Positions 1 to 11,000 of a stretch of 15,695 bases of DNA are shown here, in pieces. The DNA is from JALZAQ01 sp038253885 (lineage in GTDB: Bacteria; Gemmatimonadota; Gemmatimonadetes; Gemmatimonadales; Gemmatimonadaceae). The stretch spans positions 1 through 15,695 of the forward strand of contig JBBSGP010000058.1 of NCBI GenBank assembly GCA_038253885.1, written 5' to 3'. Every line of letters begins with the position of its first letter. Position 1 is the first letter of the stretch. Both the position numbers and the translations under genes were made by a program. The notes beneath the pieces are model-generated. The model was given only the letters and a program-made list of their open reading frames with translations. It searched no databases and was not told where the DNA came from.

Positions 1-132
1 ATGCCGGGGGACAACGTGCAGATGGAGATCGAGCTGATCACGCCGATCGCGATGGATGAGGGGCTGCGCTTCGCGATCCGCGAGGGCGGCCGCACGGTGG
101 GCGCCGGCGTCGTCACCAAGATCATCAAGTAG
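1..132 (+). CDS. tuf: Elongation factor Tu, C-terminal end (partial, 5' end outside window)
   Basis: The first 132 bases are an open frame of 43 codons ending in TAG. It reads as the C-terminal part of domain 3 of EF-Tu: a PGDNVQMEIELI strand segment, then FAIREGGRTVGAGVV and a lysine-rich end (TKIIK). This is one of the most conserved stretches of the family. EF-Tu is the GTPase that carries aminoacyl-tRNA to the ribosomal A site, and domain 3 contacts tRNA and EF-Ts. The GTPase domain lies outside the window. The gene is followed after 18 bp by rpmG, so the two are probably co-transcribed. The right end of the window begins an rpsL operon that commonly carries another tuf downstream, so this may be one of two copies; that is inference. 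Confidence 0.96.
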   Translation: MPGDNVQMEIELITPIAMDEGLRFAIREGGRTVGAGVVTKIIK

Positions 133-150
133 CACGCACCGGAATTCAAC

Positions 151-303
151 ATGCCTCGCGAGAAAATCATTCTGGCGTGCAGCGACTGCAAGAACCGGAA
201 TTACTTCACCGACAAGAACACGCGGCTCCATCCGGAGCGCGTCGAGTGGAAGAAATACTGTCCCCGGTGCAACTCGCACACGCTGCACAAGGAAACGAAG
301 TAG
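151..303 (+). CDS. rpmG: 50S ribosomal protein L33 (bL33)
   Basis: A 50-residue protein of normal length for L33, a small zinc-ribbon protein of the large subunit near the E site. Two cysteine pairs are visible, ACSDC near residues 10-13 and YCPRC near 38-41. This is therefore the four-cysteine, zinc-binding (C+) form rather than the cysteine-free paralogue. The tail KKYCPRCNSHTLHKETK matches the family well. The start is the only in-frame ATG that gives the conserved MPREKIIL N-terminus. It lies 18 bp after tuf, with only a weak GGAA upstream, so translation may be helped by the preceding gene. The stop TAG directly abuts the secE start codon. The order rpmG-secE-nusG is a classic arrangement. 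No tRNA-Trp gene lies between rpmG and secE, as is found in some genomes. Confidence 0.97.
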   Translation: MPREKIILACSDCKNRNYFTDKNTRLHPERVEWKKYCPRCNSHTLHKETK

Positions 304-549
304 ATGGCCGACGTCGCAGTGCGCACGGGCAAGGTGGGCGGATTCGTCACGGATTTCAGCGGTTTTCTGTCGGACGTGCGGGCCGAGATGCGGAAGGTCA
401 CCTGGCCCACCCGCTCGGAGCTCCGGCAGGCCACGATCGCCATCATCATCTTCGTGCTCGCCATCGGGGCGCTGATCGCCCTCATGGACGTCGTGCTCCA
501 GGCGCTTCTGGTGAGGGGCATTCCAGCACTCTTTGGCAGCCCGAGATAG
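304..549 (+). CDS. secE: Preprotein translocase subunit SecE
   Basis: An 81-residue single-spanning SecE, the short form found outside the Enterobacteria, whose SecE has three membrane spans. The amphipathic segment with the family signature VRAEMRKVTWPTRSEL occupies residues 25-40. One hydrophobic helix follows at about residues 43-66. SecE clamps the two halves of SecY in the inner-membrane SecYEG channel and is essential for protein export. The ATG begins immediately after the rpmG stop (zero gap). An AAGGA-type ribosome binding site lies inside the end of rpmG. The zero gap below rpmG and the 2-bp gap above nusG indicate one transcript with tight translational coupling. The pairing of secE with nusG is conserved across most bacteria. 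Confidence 0.96.
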   Translation: MADVAVRTGKVGGFVTDFSGFLSDVRAEMRKVTWPTRSELRQATIAIIIFVLAIGALIALMDVVLQALLVRGIPALFGSPR

Positions 550-551
550 GC

Positions 552-1097
552 GTGGACCAGTACCGCTGGTATGCCATCCAGACGACCGCCGGCCACGAGA
601 ACAAGGTGCGCTCGCTCGTGCAGCGCCGGATCGACATCGACACGCAGAAGCCGGACGAGCGCGCCATCCGTCAGGCGCTCGTCCCGACGCAGGAAGTCGT
701 GGAGATCAAGAACGGCAAGAAGGTGAACGTCGAACGGAAGATCTATCCGGGATACGTGCTCGTCGAGATGCTGATGAACCAGCAGACGTTGCACGTGATC
801 AACAGCATCCAGGGCGTCATCAAGTTCGTCGGCCACGACCGGCTGCCGCAGCCGCTGCGGCCGGAAGAGGTCAACCGGCTCCTCGGCATCGCCGATGAGC
901 GGGAGCAGGAAGAGGCGAAGGAGGAGATTCCCTTCATGGTCGGCCAGGCGGTGGCGATCACGGAAGGGCCGTTCAGTGACTTCAACGGGACGGTCGAGGA
1001 AGTCTACGCCGACAAGGGCAAGGTCCGCGTCAGCGTCAGTCTCTTCGGTCGCCCGACGAGCGTCGAGCTGGATTATCTGCAGTTGAAGGCGTACTAG
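552..1097 (+). CDS. nusG: Transcription termination/antitermination factor NusG
   Basis: A 181-residue NusG beginning at GTG. No ATG in this frame lies upstream of the conserved WYAIQTTAGHENKV block (residues 6-19), and the GTG falls 2 bp after the secE stop, so I choose GTG. The N-terminal NGN domain (about residues 1-115) includes the conserved RKIYPGYVLVEM strand and VIKFVG. The KOW domain runs from about residue 126 to the end, with VGQAVAITEGPFSDFNGTVEEV. The NGN domain binds the RNAP clamp helices and suppresses pausing; KOW contacts Rho or ribosomal protein S10. An acidic linker rich in Glu (EREQEEAKEE) joins the two. Length and domain order are ordinary for NusG rather than for an RfaH/LoaP specialised paralogue. 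Confidence 0.96.
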   Translation: MDQYRWYAIQTTAGHENKVRSLVQRRIDIDTQKPDERAIRQALVPTQEVVEIKNGKKVNVERKIYPGYVLVEMLMNQQTLHVINSIQGVIKFVGHDRLPQPLRPEEVNRLLGIADEREQEEAKEEIPFMVGQAVAITEGPFSDFNGTVEEVYADKGKVRVSVSLFGRPTSVELDYLQLKAY

Positions 1098-1155
1098 GCC
1101 ACAAATCGAGCTCGAGGCCCTTGCGCGGGGCGGCCGTTCGCGGCGAGGAGCGCAC

Positions 1156-1200
1156 CGTCGGCTACCACTACGACGCTAAACACACCGTGGGAGTTCGACG
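1156..1200 (+). promoter_or_regulatory. Candidate ribosomal protein L1 binding site in the rplK leader
   Basis: Between nusG and rplK lie 169 bp. CGTCGG (1156-1161) can pair with TCGACG (1195-1200), with one G-T wobble. CCAC (1165-1168) pairs with GTGG (1187-1190). The two stems enclose an asymmetric internal loop, CTA on one side (1162-1164) and GAGT on the other (1191-1194). GTGGGAG facing a TACCAC strand is the signature of the L1 binding site in 23S rRNA helices 76-77, and L1 is known to repress the L11 operon by binding such a mimic in the mRNA. Here the CCAC strand comes first and GTGGGAG second, so the element is permuted relative to 23S. The fold was drawn by eye. Confidence 0.5.
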
Positions 1201-1205
1201 TGCGA

Positions 1206-1219
1206 GATGCGGCCGCATC
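1206..1219 (+). repeat. Perfect 14-base palindrome in the rplK leader
   Basis: GATGCGGCCGCATC is a perfect palindrome 48 bp before the rplK start and directly after the candidate L1 site. In RNA it could form a 5-bp stem with a GGCC tetraloop. It may extend the leader fold or be a chance GC-rich palindrome. I see no T tract after it, so it is not a terminator. Confidence 0.35.
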
Positions 1220-1266
1220 ATGTGCCGCCGGGGCGACCGCCCTCCGCACCAACGCGAAGGACACAC

Positions 1267-1692
1267 ATGGCAAAGAAAGCGACAGGCTTCGTCAAGCTGC
1301 AAGTCGTCGCCGGTCGAGCCAACCCCGCCCCACCGGTGGGAACCGCGCTCGGCCCGCACGGCATCAACATCATGGGGTTCTGCAAGGAGTTCAACGCCAG
1401 GACCCAATCTCAGGATGGGACGATCCTCCCGGTGGAGGTCACCATCTTTTCCGACAAGTCGTTCACGTTCATCACCAAGACTCCACCCGCCGCCGTCCTC
1501 CTGAAGAAGGAAGCCGGCCTCGAGAAGGGATCGGGAGTGCCGAACCGGAACAAGGTCGGCAAGGTGTCGCGGGCGCAGATCCGAAAGATCGCCGAGCTCA
1601 AGCTGCCGGACCTCAACACCGACAACATCGATTCGGCAATGGCGATGATCGCCGGTGCCGCGCGCTCGATGGGGATCGAGGTGGAGGGCTGA
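1267..1692 (+). CDS. rplK: 50S ribosomal protein L11 (uL11)
   Basis: A 141-residue L11, exactly the usual length. The N-terminal domain (to about residue 70) has the proline-rich segment ANPAPPVGTALGPHGINI, the region that contacts the 23S GTPase-associated centre and thiostrepton. The C-terminal RNA-binding domain carries KEAGLEKGSGVPNRNKVGKVS and ends in MIAGAARSMGIEVEG. L11 forms the base of the L7/L12 stalk and is needed for RelA activation. The ATG is preceded by AAGGA with 5 bp spacing. Longer in-frame upstream starts would add residues with no family match. The stop overlaps the rplA start (TGATG), so L1 translation is coupled. The leader upstream probably carries the L1 autoregulatory site. 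Confidence 0.97.
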   Translation: MAKKATGFVKLQVVAGRANPAPPVGTALGPHGINIMGFCKEFNARTQSQDGTILPVEVTIFSDKSFTFITKTPPAAVLLKKEAGLEKGSGVPNRNKVGKVSRAQIRKIAELKLPDLNTDNIDSAMAMIAGAARSMGIEVEG

Positions 1693-2381
1693 TGAGGAGC
1701 CACGGGAAACAGTTCCGTGCGGCGTCCAAGAAGGTCGACGTCGCGTCGCACTATCAGCCGCGACAGGCGATCGACCTCGTCAAGTCCTCGGCCTTCGCCA
1801 AGTTCGATGAGACGGTCGAGGTCGCGGTGCGGCTTGGCGTCGACCCCCGTCACGCCGATCAGGTTGTGCGGGGCACCGTCGTGCTGCCGGCTGGCACGGG
1901 CAAGTCGGTGCGTGTGCTGGTGATCGCGGCCGGCGACAAGGCGCGCGAGGCCGAGAGCGCGGGGGCCGACTTCGTCGGTGTGGAGTTCATCCCCCGCATC
2001 AAGGAAGGGTGGCTCGACTTCGACGTGATGATCGCGACGCCGGATCAGATGGGACAGATCGGGCAGCTCGGACGGGTGCTGGGCCCGCGCGGCCTCATGC
2101 CGAATCCCAAGGCGGGCACGGTGACCTTCGACATTGCCCGCGCCGTGCGCGAGGTGAAGGCGGGCAAGATCGAGTTTCGTGTCGACAAGGGCGGTAACGT
2201 CCACGTCCCCATCGGGAAGGTCTCCTTCACCCCCGAGGCGTTGGAGACGAACTTCTCCGCCTTCATGGACCAGATCGTCCGCTCGAAGCCGTCCGCGGCC
2301 AAGGGCGTCTACGTGCGCAACGTGGCCATCTCGAGCACGATGGGCCCCGGCGTCTCGATCGACACCACGCCTTACCGGTAA
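1692..2381 (+). CDS. rplA: 50S ribosomal protein L1 (uL1)
   Basis: A 229-residue L1 of standard length. The conserved block LGRVLGPRGLMPNPKAGTV lies around residues 126-145, in the second domain. KAGKIEFRVDKGGNVHVPIGKVSF and the ending SSTMGPGVSID belong to domain I. L1 forms the mobile stalk that moves deacylated tRNA out of the E site, and it is also the repressor of its own L11-L1 mRNA. The ATG overlaps the rplK stop by one base, giving translational coupling and equal synthesis of L11 and L1. The next gene begins only 6 bp after the stop, so rplK, rplA and rplJ are very likely one transcript without an internal leader. Confidence 0.97.
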   Translation: MRSHGKQFRAASKKVDVASHYQPRQAIDLVKSSAFAKFDETVEVAVRLGVDPRHADQVVRGTVVLPAGTGKSVRVLVIAAGDKAREAESAGADFVGVEFIPRIKEGWLDFDVMIATPDQMGQIGQLGRVLGPRGLMPNPKAGTVTFDIARAVREVKAGKIEFRVDKGGNVHVPIGKVSFTPEALETNFSAFMDQIVRSKPSAAKGVYVRNVAISSTMGPGVSIDTTPYR

Positions 2382-2387
2382 CGAGCG

Positions 2388-2906
2388 ATGAAACGGAGCG
2401 AGAAGGAGCAGCTCGTCGCCGAGCTGTCCGACAAGATCAAGGGCGCCAACGCGCTCTACTACACGGATTTCACCGGGCTCAACGTCAAGCGGATGACGGA
2501 CCTCCGCCGGCGCCTGCGCAAGGTCGGCGTCGAGTACGTGGTGATCAAGAACACGCTCGCGCTGCGCGCGGTCACCGAGAGCGGTCTGCCCGAGGGCGTG
2601 CCGTTGAAGGGGCCGACCGGCGTGGTGATCGGCCGCAACGCGGTCGCGGCCGCGAAGGTTCTCGCCGACTTCGCGAAGGAGAACGACCAGAAGCCCGGCG
2701 TGAAGGGCGGCATGCTCGATGGCCGGCGGATCGACACCGCGCAGGTGAAGAAGCTCGCCACGCTTCCCTCGCGCGAGCAGATGCTGGCCGATCTCGGCGC
2801 CGGTATGCAGGCCCCGCTGGCCGCCTTCCTCGGCGCGATCAGTGGTGTGATGACGATGTTTGTGGGGGCGCTCGAGGCGTTGCGGACGCAACGCGAAGGC
2901 GCCTGA
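2388..2906 (+). CDS. rplJ: 50S ribosomal protein L10 (uL10)
   Basis: A 172-residue L10. The N-terminal rRNA-binding domain has the expected pattern: KEQLVAELSDKI, then ALYYTDFTGLNVKRMTDLRRRLRKVGVEYVVIKNTL. The C-terminal helix (about residues 135-172, rich in Leu, Ala and Met) is where L7/L12 dimers dock. L10 anchors the L12 stalk. The ATG lies 6 bp after the rplA stop with only a weak GAG upstream, so it is probably coupled to rplA. In many bacteria a promoter and a long L10(L12) autoregulatory leader sit between rplA and rplJ. There is no room for one here, unless the leader lies within the end of rplA. Confidence 0.96.
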   Translation: MKRSEKEQLVAELSDKIKGANALYYTDFTGLNVKRMTDLRRRLRKVGVEYVVIKNTLALRAVTESGLPEGVPLKGPTGVVIGRNAVAAAKVLADFAKENDQKPGVKGGMLDGRRIDTAQVKKLATLPSREQMLADLGAGMQAPLAAFLGAISGVMTMFVGALEALRTQREGA

Positions 2907-2938
2907 CGCTTCTTGAGGTTGCACTGATTTCGATACGT

Positions 2939-2958
2939 CCCAGGATGACCTGGGTTTT
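2939..2958 (+). terminator. Terminator-like hairpin between rplJ and rplL
   Basis: CCCAGG (2939-2944) and CCTGGG (2949-2954) form a perfect 6-bp stem with an ATGA loop, followed directly by TTTT (2955-2958). It sits in the 70-bp gap between rplJ and rplL, 18 bp before the rplL start. The T tract is short, so it is more likely a leaky attenuator, pause site or RNA processing/stability element than a full stop. L7/L12 must be made at several copies per L10, and an element here could serve that ratio; this role is inference. Confidence 0.5.
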
Positions 2959-2976
2959 ACTCCGGAGAACTGAACA

Positions 2977-3372
2977 ATGGCTAACGCGACGCTGAGCAAG
3001 GACGAGATTCTCGAGGCGATCGGCAACATGTCGGTCTTCGATCTCGCCGAGCTGATCGAGGCTTTCAAGAGCAAGTTCAACGTGACGATCGCGGCTGCGC
3101 CCGTCGGTGGGGGCGCTTCCGGCGGTGGTGCGCCCGCCGCGGCTCCGCTGGTCGAGGAGCAGACCGAGTTCTCGGTGACGCTCAAGGAAGCCGGCGCGAA
3201 GAAGATCCAGGTCATCAAGGTCGTACGCGAGCTCACCGGCCTCGGACTGAAGGAGGCGAAGGACCTGGTGGACGGTGCTCCGCAGACCGTCAAGTCCGGC
3301 CTCACCAAGGACGAAGCGAACGCCGTCAAGACCAAGCTCGAAGATCAGGGCGCCTCGGTCGAGATCAAGTAG
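2977..3372 (+). CDS. rplL: 50S ribosomal protein L7/L12 (bL12)
   Basis: A 131-residue L7/L12, slightly longer than the common 120-125. Residues 1-36 form the dimerisation domain (LSKDEILEAIGNMSVFDLAELIEAF). Residues 37-60 are an Ala/Gly/Pro-rich flexible hinge that is unusually glycine-rich (GGGASGGGAP). Residues 61-131 form the factor-binding domain with IKVVRELTGLGLKEAKDLVD, the surface that recruits EF-Tu, EF-G and IF2. The start has a GGAG ribosome binding site at 2964-2967 inside the small palindrome CTCCGGAG. The gene is preceded by a hairpin with a T4 tract and followed by a much stronger terminator-like hairpin before rpoB. It is therefore framed by two elements that can set its level against rplJ and rpoB. 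Confidence 0.97.
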   Translation: MANATLSKDEILEAIGNMSVFDLAELIEAFKSKFNVTIAAAPVGGGASGGGAPAAAPLVEEQTEFSVTLKEAGAKKIQVIKVVRELTGLGLKEAKDLVDGAPQTVKSGLTKDEANAVKTKLEDQGASVEIK

Positions 3373-3413
3373 ATCGGAGGCCGGCACCACAATCGATGGT
3401 ATCTGATGCTTCC

Positions 3414-3459
3414 CCCGCACCGCGAAAAACGTTCGCGGATGCGGGTCGGGGCCTTTTTT
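3414..3459 (+). terminator. Attenuator/terminator between rplL and rpoB
   Basis: CCCGCACCGCGAA (3414-3426) pairs with TTCGCGG plus TGCGGG (3432-3438 and 3440-3445). The result is a 13-bp stem with one bulged A (3439) and an AAACG loop. Eight bases later comes a T6 tract (3454-3459). It lies in the 107-bp rplL-rpoB gap, 20 bp before rpoB. A partial terminator at this place is well known in E. coli, where it lowers RNAP subunit output relative to ribosomal proteins. The 8-base separation from the T tract suggests incomplete termination here too, since rpoB shows no clear promoter of its own. Confidence 0.72.
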
Positions 3460-3479
3460 CGTCTGCGCACGGGTGATCG

Positions 3480-8072
<4,593 letters not shown>

Positions 8073-8075
8073 CAC

Positions 8076-11000
8076 ATGATTGATTTCCGCAGCGTGCGCG
8101 AGCAGCGCAGCTCGAGCTTCGATTTCATCCAGATCCGTATCGCCTCGCCCGAGGAGATCCGCGGGCCCAAGGACCCCAAGGAGCGCGAGCGGCTGGAGAT
8201 GTCCGGCCTTCGCACCTGGTGGTCGTGGGGCGAGGTCACCAAGCCGGAGACCATCAACTACCGGTCGTTCAAGCCGGAGAAGGATGGGCTGTTCTGCGAG
8301 CGCATCTTCGGTCCGGTCAAGGACTGGGAATGCCATTGCGGCAAATACAAGCGCATTCGCTACCGGGGCGTCATCTGCGACCGGTGCGGCGTCGAGGTCA
8401 CCCTGTCGCGCGTCCGTCGCGAGCGCATGGGGCACATCGAGCTCGCCGTCCCCGTTGCTCACATCTGGTTCTTCAAGACGCTTCCGTCGCCGATGGGGAA
8501 TCTCCTCGACATCACGCTGCGTGATCTCGAGAAGATCATCTACTACTCGAACTACGTCGTCATCGAGCCGGGACAGCAGGATGTCTCGGCCAACGAGCTC
8601 CTGGACGAGGATCGCTACCTCGAGCTCCGCGACAAGGCGCGCGAGGAGAAGGACGAAGCGTTCAAGGCCGACATCGGCGCTCCGGCGGTGCGGGAGCTAC
8701 TGCGCCGGCTCGATGTGGACCGCATCTCGGAGCAGCTCCGCGAGGCGGTAGCGGTCGAGAACTCGCAGCACCGGAAGAAGCAGCAGCTCAAGCGGCTCAA
8801 GATCATCGACGCGTTCCGCAACTCGGGCGACGCCGGTGGCACCCGCAACCGTCCCGAGTGGATGATCATGGACGTGATCCCGGTGATCCCGCCGGATCTG
8901 CGCCCGCTCGTCCCGCTGGACGGCGGCCGCTTCGCGACGTCCGACCTGAACGACCTGTACCGGCGCGTCATCAATCGCAACAACCGGCTCCAGAAGCTGA
9001 TCATGCACCGCGCGCCGGAGGTGATCCTCCGGAACGAGAAGCGCATGCTCCAGGAGGCGGTGGACGCGCTGTTCGACAACGGCCGGCGATCGAAGGCGAT
9101 TCGCGGGCGCGGCAAGCGTCCGCTCAAGTCGCTCTCCGACATGCTCAAGGGCAAGCAGGGTCGGTTCCGGCAGAACCTGCTCGGCAAGCGCGTGGACTAC
9201 TCCGGCCGCTCGGTGATCGTGGTCGGCCCGGAGCTCCGGCTGCACCAGTGCGGGCTGCCGAAGGCGATGGCGCTCGAGCTGTTCAAGCCCTTCATCATCC
9301 ACAAGCTGGTGGAGAAGGGGATCGCCGAGACGGTGAAGCGCGCCAAGAAGATCGTCGAGCGCGAGTCGCCGGAGGTCTATGAGATCCTGGAAGAGATCAT
9401 CCGCGACCACCCGGTGCTGCTGAACCGTGCGCCGACGCTGCACCGTCTCGGGATCCAGGCATTCGAGCCGGTGCTGGTGGAGGGGAAGGCCATCCGGATC
9501 CATCCGCTCGTCTGCGCGGCGTTCAACGCCGACTTCGACGGTGACCAGATGGCCGTGCACGTGCCGCTGTCATTCGAAGCCCAGCTCGAGTCGCGGCTTC
9601 TCATGCTGTCGTCGAACAACATTCTCAAGCCGTCGGACGGCCGACCGGTCGCTGAGCCGAGTCAGGACATCGTGCTCGGCTGCTATTTCCTGACCAAGGC
9701 GCCGCTCGACTTCGACGCCCAGGTGAAGGACGCGCCACGGCTCGGCTCGGTGGCCGAGGCGGAGATGGCGCTCGCCCTCGGACGGCTCGGGATGCAGGCA
9801 CCTGTCAAATTCTTCGTCGACGACCTCAACGGCAAGCGATGGGAGAACACGACCCTCGGGCGCGTGATCTTCAACAGCATCGTGCCGCCGGAGATCGGTT
9901 TCCAGAACCGCGACATGAAGAAGAAGGCGCTGTCCGAGCTGGTGTTCCAGTGCTACCGGACGACCGGGCTGGCGAACACCGTCCAGCTGCTGGACCGCCT
10001 GAAGGAATACGGCTTCCGCTACGCCACCATGGGCGGCGTGTCGATCGGCATCGAGGATCTCGAGATCCCCGAGGCCAAGCAGGAGCTGCTCGATGAGGCC
10101 GAGGAGCGCGTGGAGCGTTTCCAGCGCGCCTACCAGACGGGCAACATCACGAACGGCGAGCGCTACAACAAGGTGATCGATACCTGGACGCACGCGAACA
10201 ACGACATCGCGGATGCCATGGTCAAGTCGATGGCCAAGTCGAAGAACGGCTTCAACCCCGTGTTCATGATGTTCGACTCCGGCTCACGCGGAAGCCGCGA
10301 CCAGATCCGCCAGTTGGCGGGGATGCGCGGACTCATGGCAAAGCCGCAGAAGAAGCTCACCGGCGGCATCGGCGAGATCATCGAGAGCCCGATCAAGTCG
10401 AACTTCCGCGAGGGATTGTCGGTGCTCGAGTACTTCATCTCGACCCACGGCGCGCGGAAGGGGTTGGCGGACACGGCGCTCAAGACGGCCGACGCCGGCT
10501 ATCTCACGCGCCGTCTCGTTGACGTCGCGCAGGATGTGACGATCACCGAGGAGGATTGCGGAACGATTCTCGGGCTCGAGGTCGGCGCCCTGAAGGAGGG
10601 CGAGGACATCATCGAGCCGCTGTCAGAGCGGATCGTCGGCAACGTGGCGGCCGAGGACGTGGAGGATCCGCACGAGATCGACGAGTCCGGCCGGCGCACC
10701 CTGCTGGTCGAGGCCGGCGAGCTCATCGACGAGGAGCCGGCGCGCGCGATCGAGGATTCGGGGATCGAGACGGTCCGGATCCGGTCGGTGCTCACCTGCG
10801 AGGCCAAGAGGGGTCTCTGCCGGATGTGCTACGGACGGAACCTGGCGACCATGGGTATGGTCGATCTGGGCGAGGCGGTGGGAATTCTGGCGGCGCAGTC
10901 CATCGGCGAGCCGGGCACGCAGCTCACGCTGCGCACCTTCCACATCGGAGGCACGGCGGCCCGTATCGCCGAGCAGACGGCGCGGAAGAGCAAGGTGCCC

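Noticed and set aside
133..150. tRNA-Trp or other tRNA between tuf, rpmG and secE
   Set aside because: Gaps of 18 and 0 bp leave no room, and no tRNA-like cloverleaf was seen anywhere.
56..475. 139-codon plus-strand frame over tuf, rpmG and secE
   Set aside because: Arg/Ser-rich out-of-frame translation of three well-supported genes; a shadow.
1121..1149. Possible promoter TTGCGC in the nusG-rplK gap
   Set aside because: No -10-like hexamer at 16-18 bp; the segment is uniformly GC-rich.
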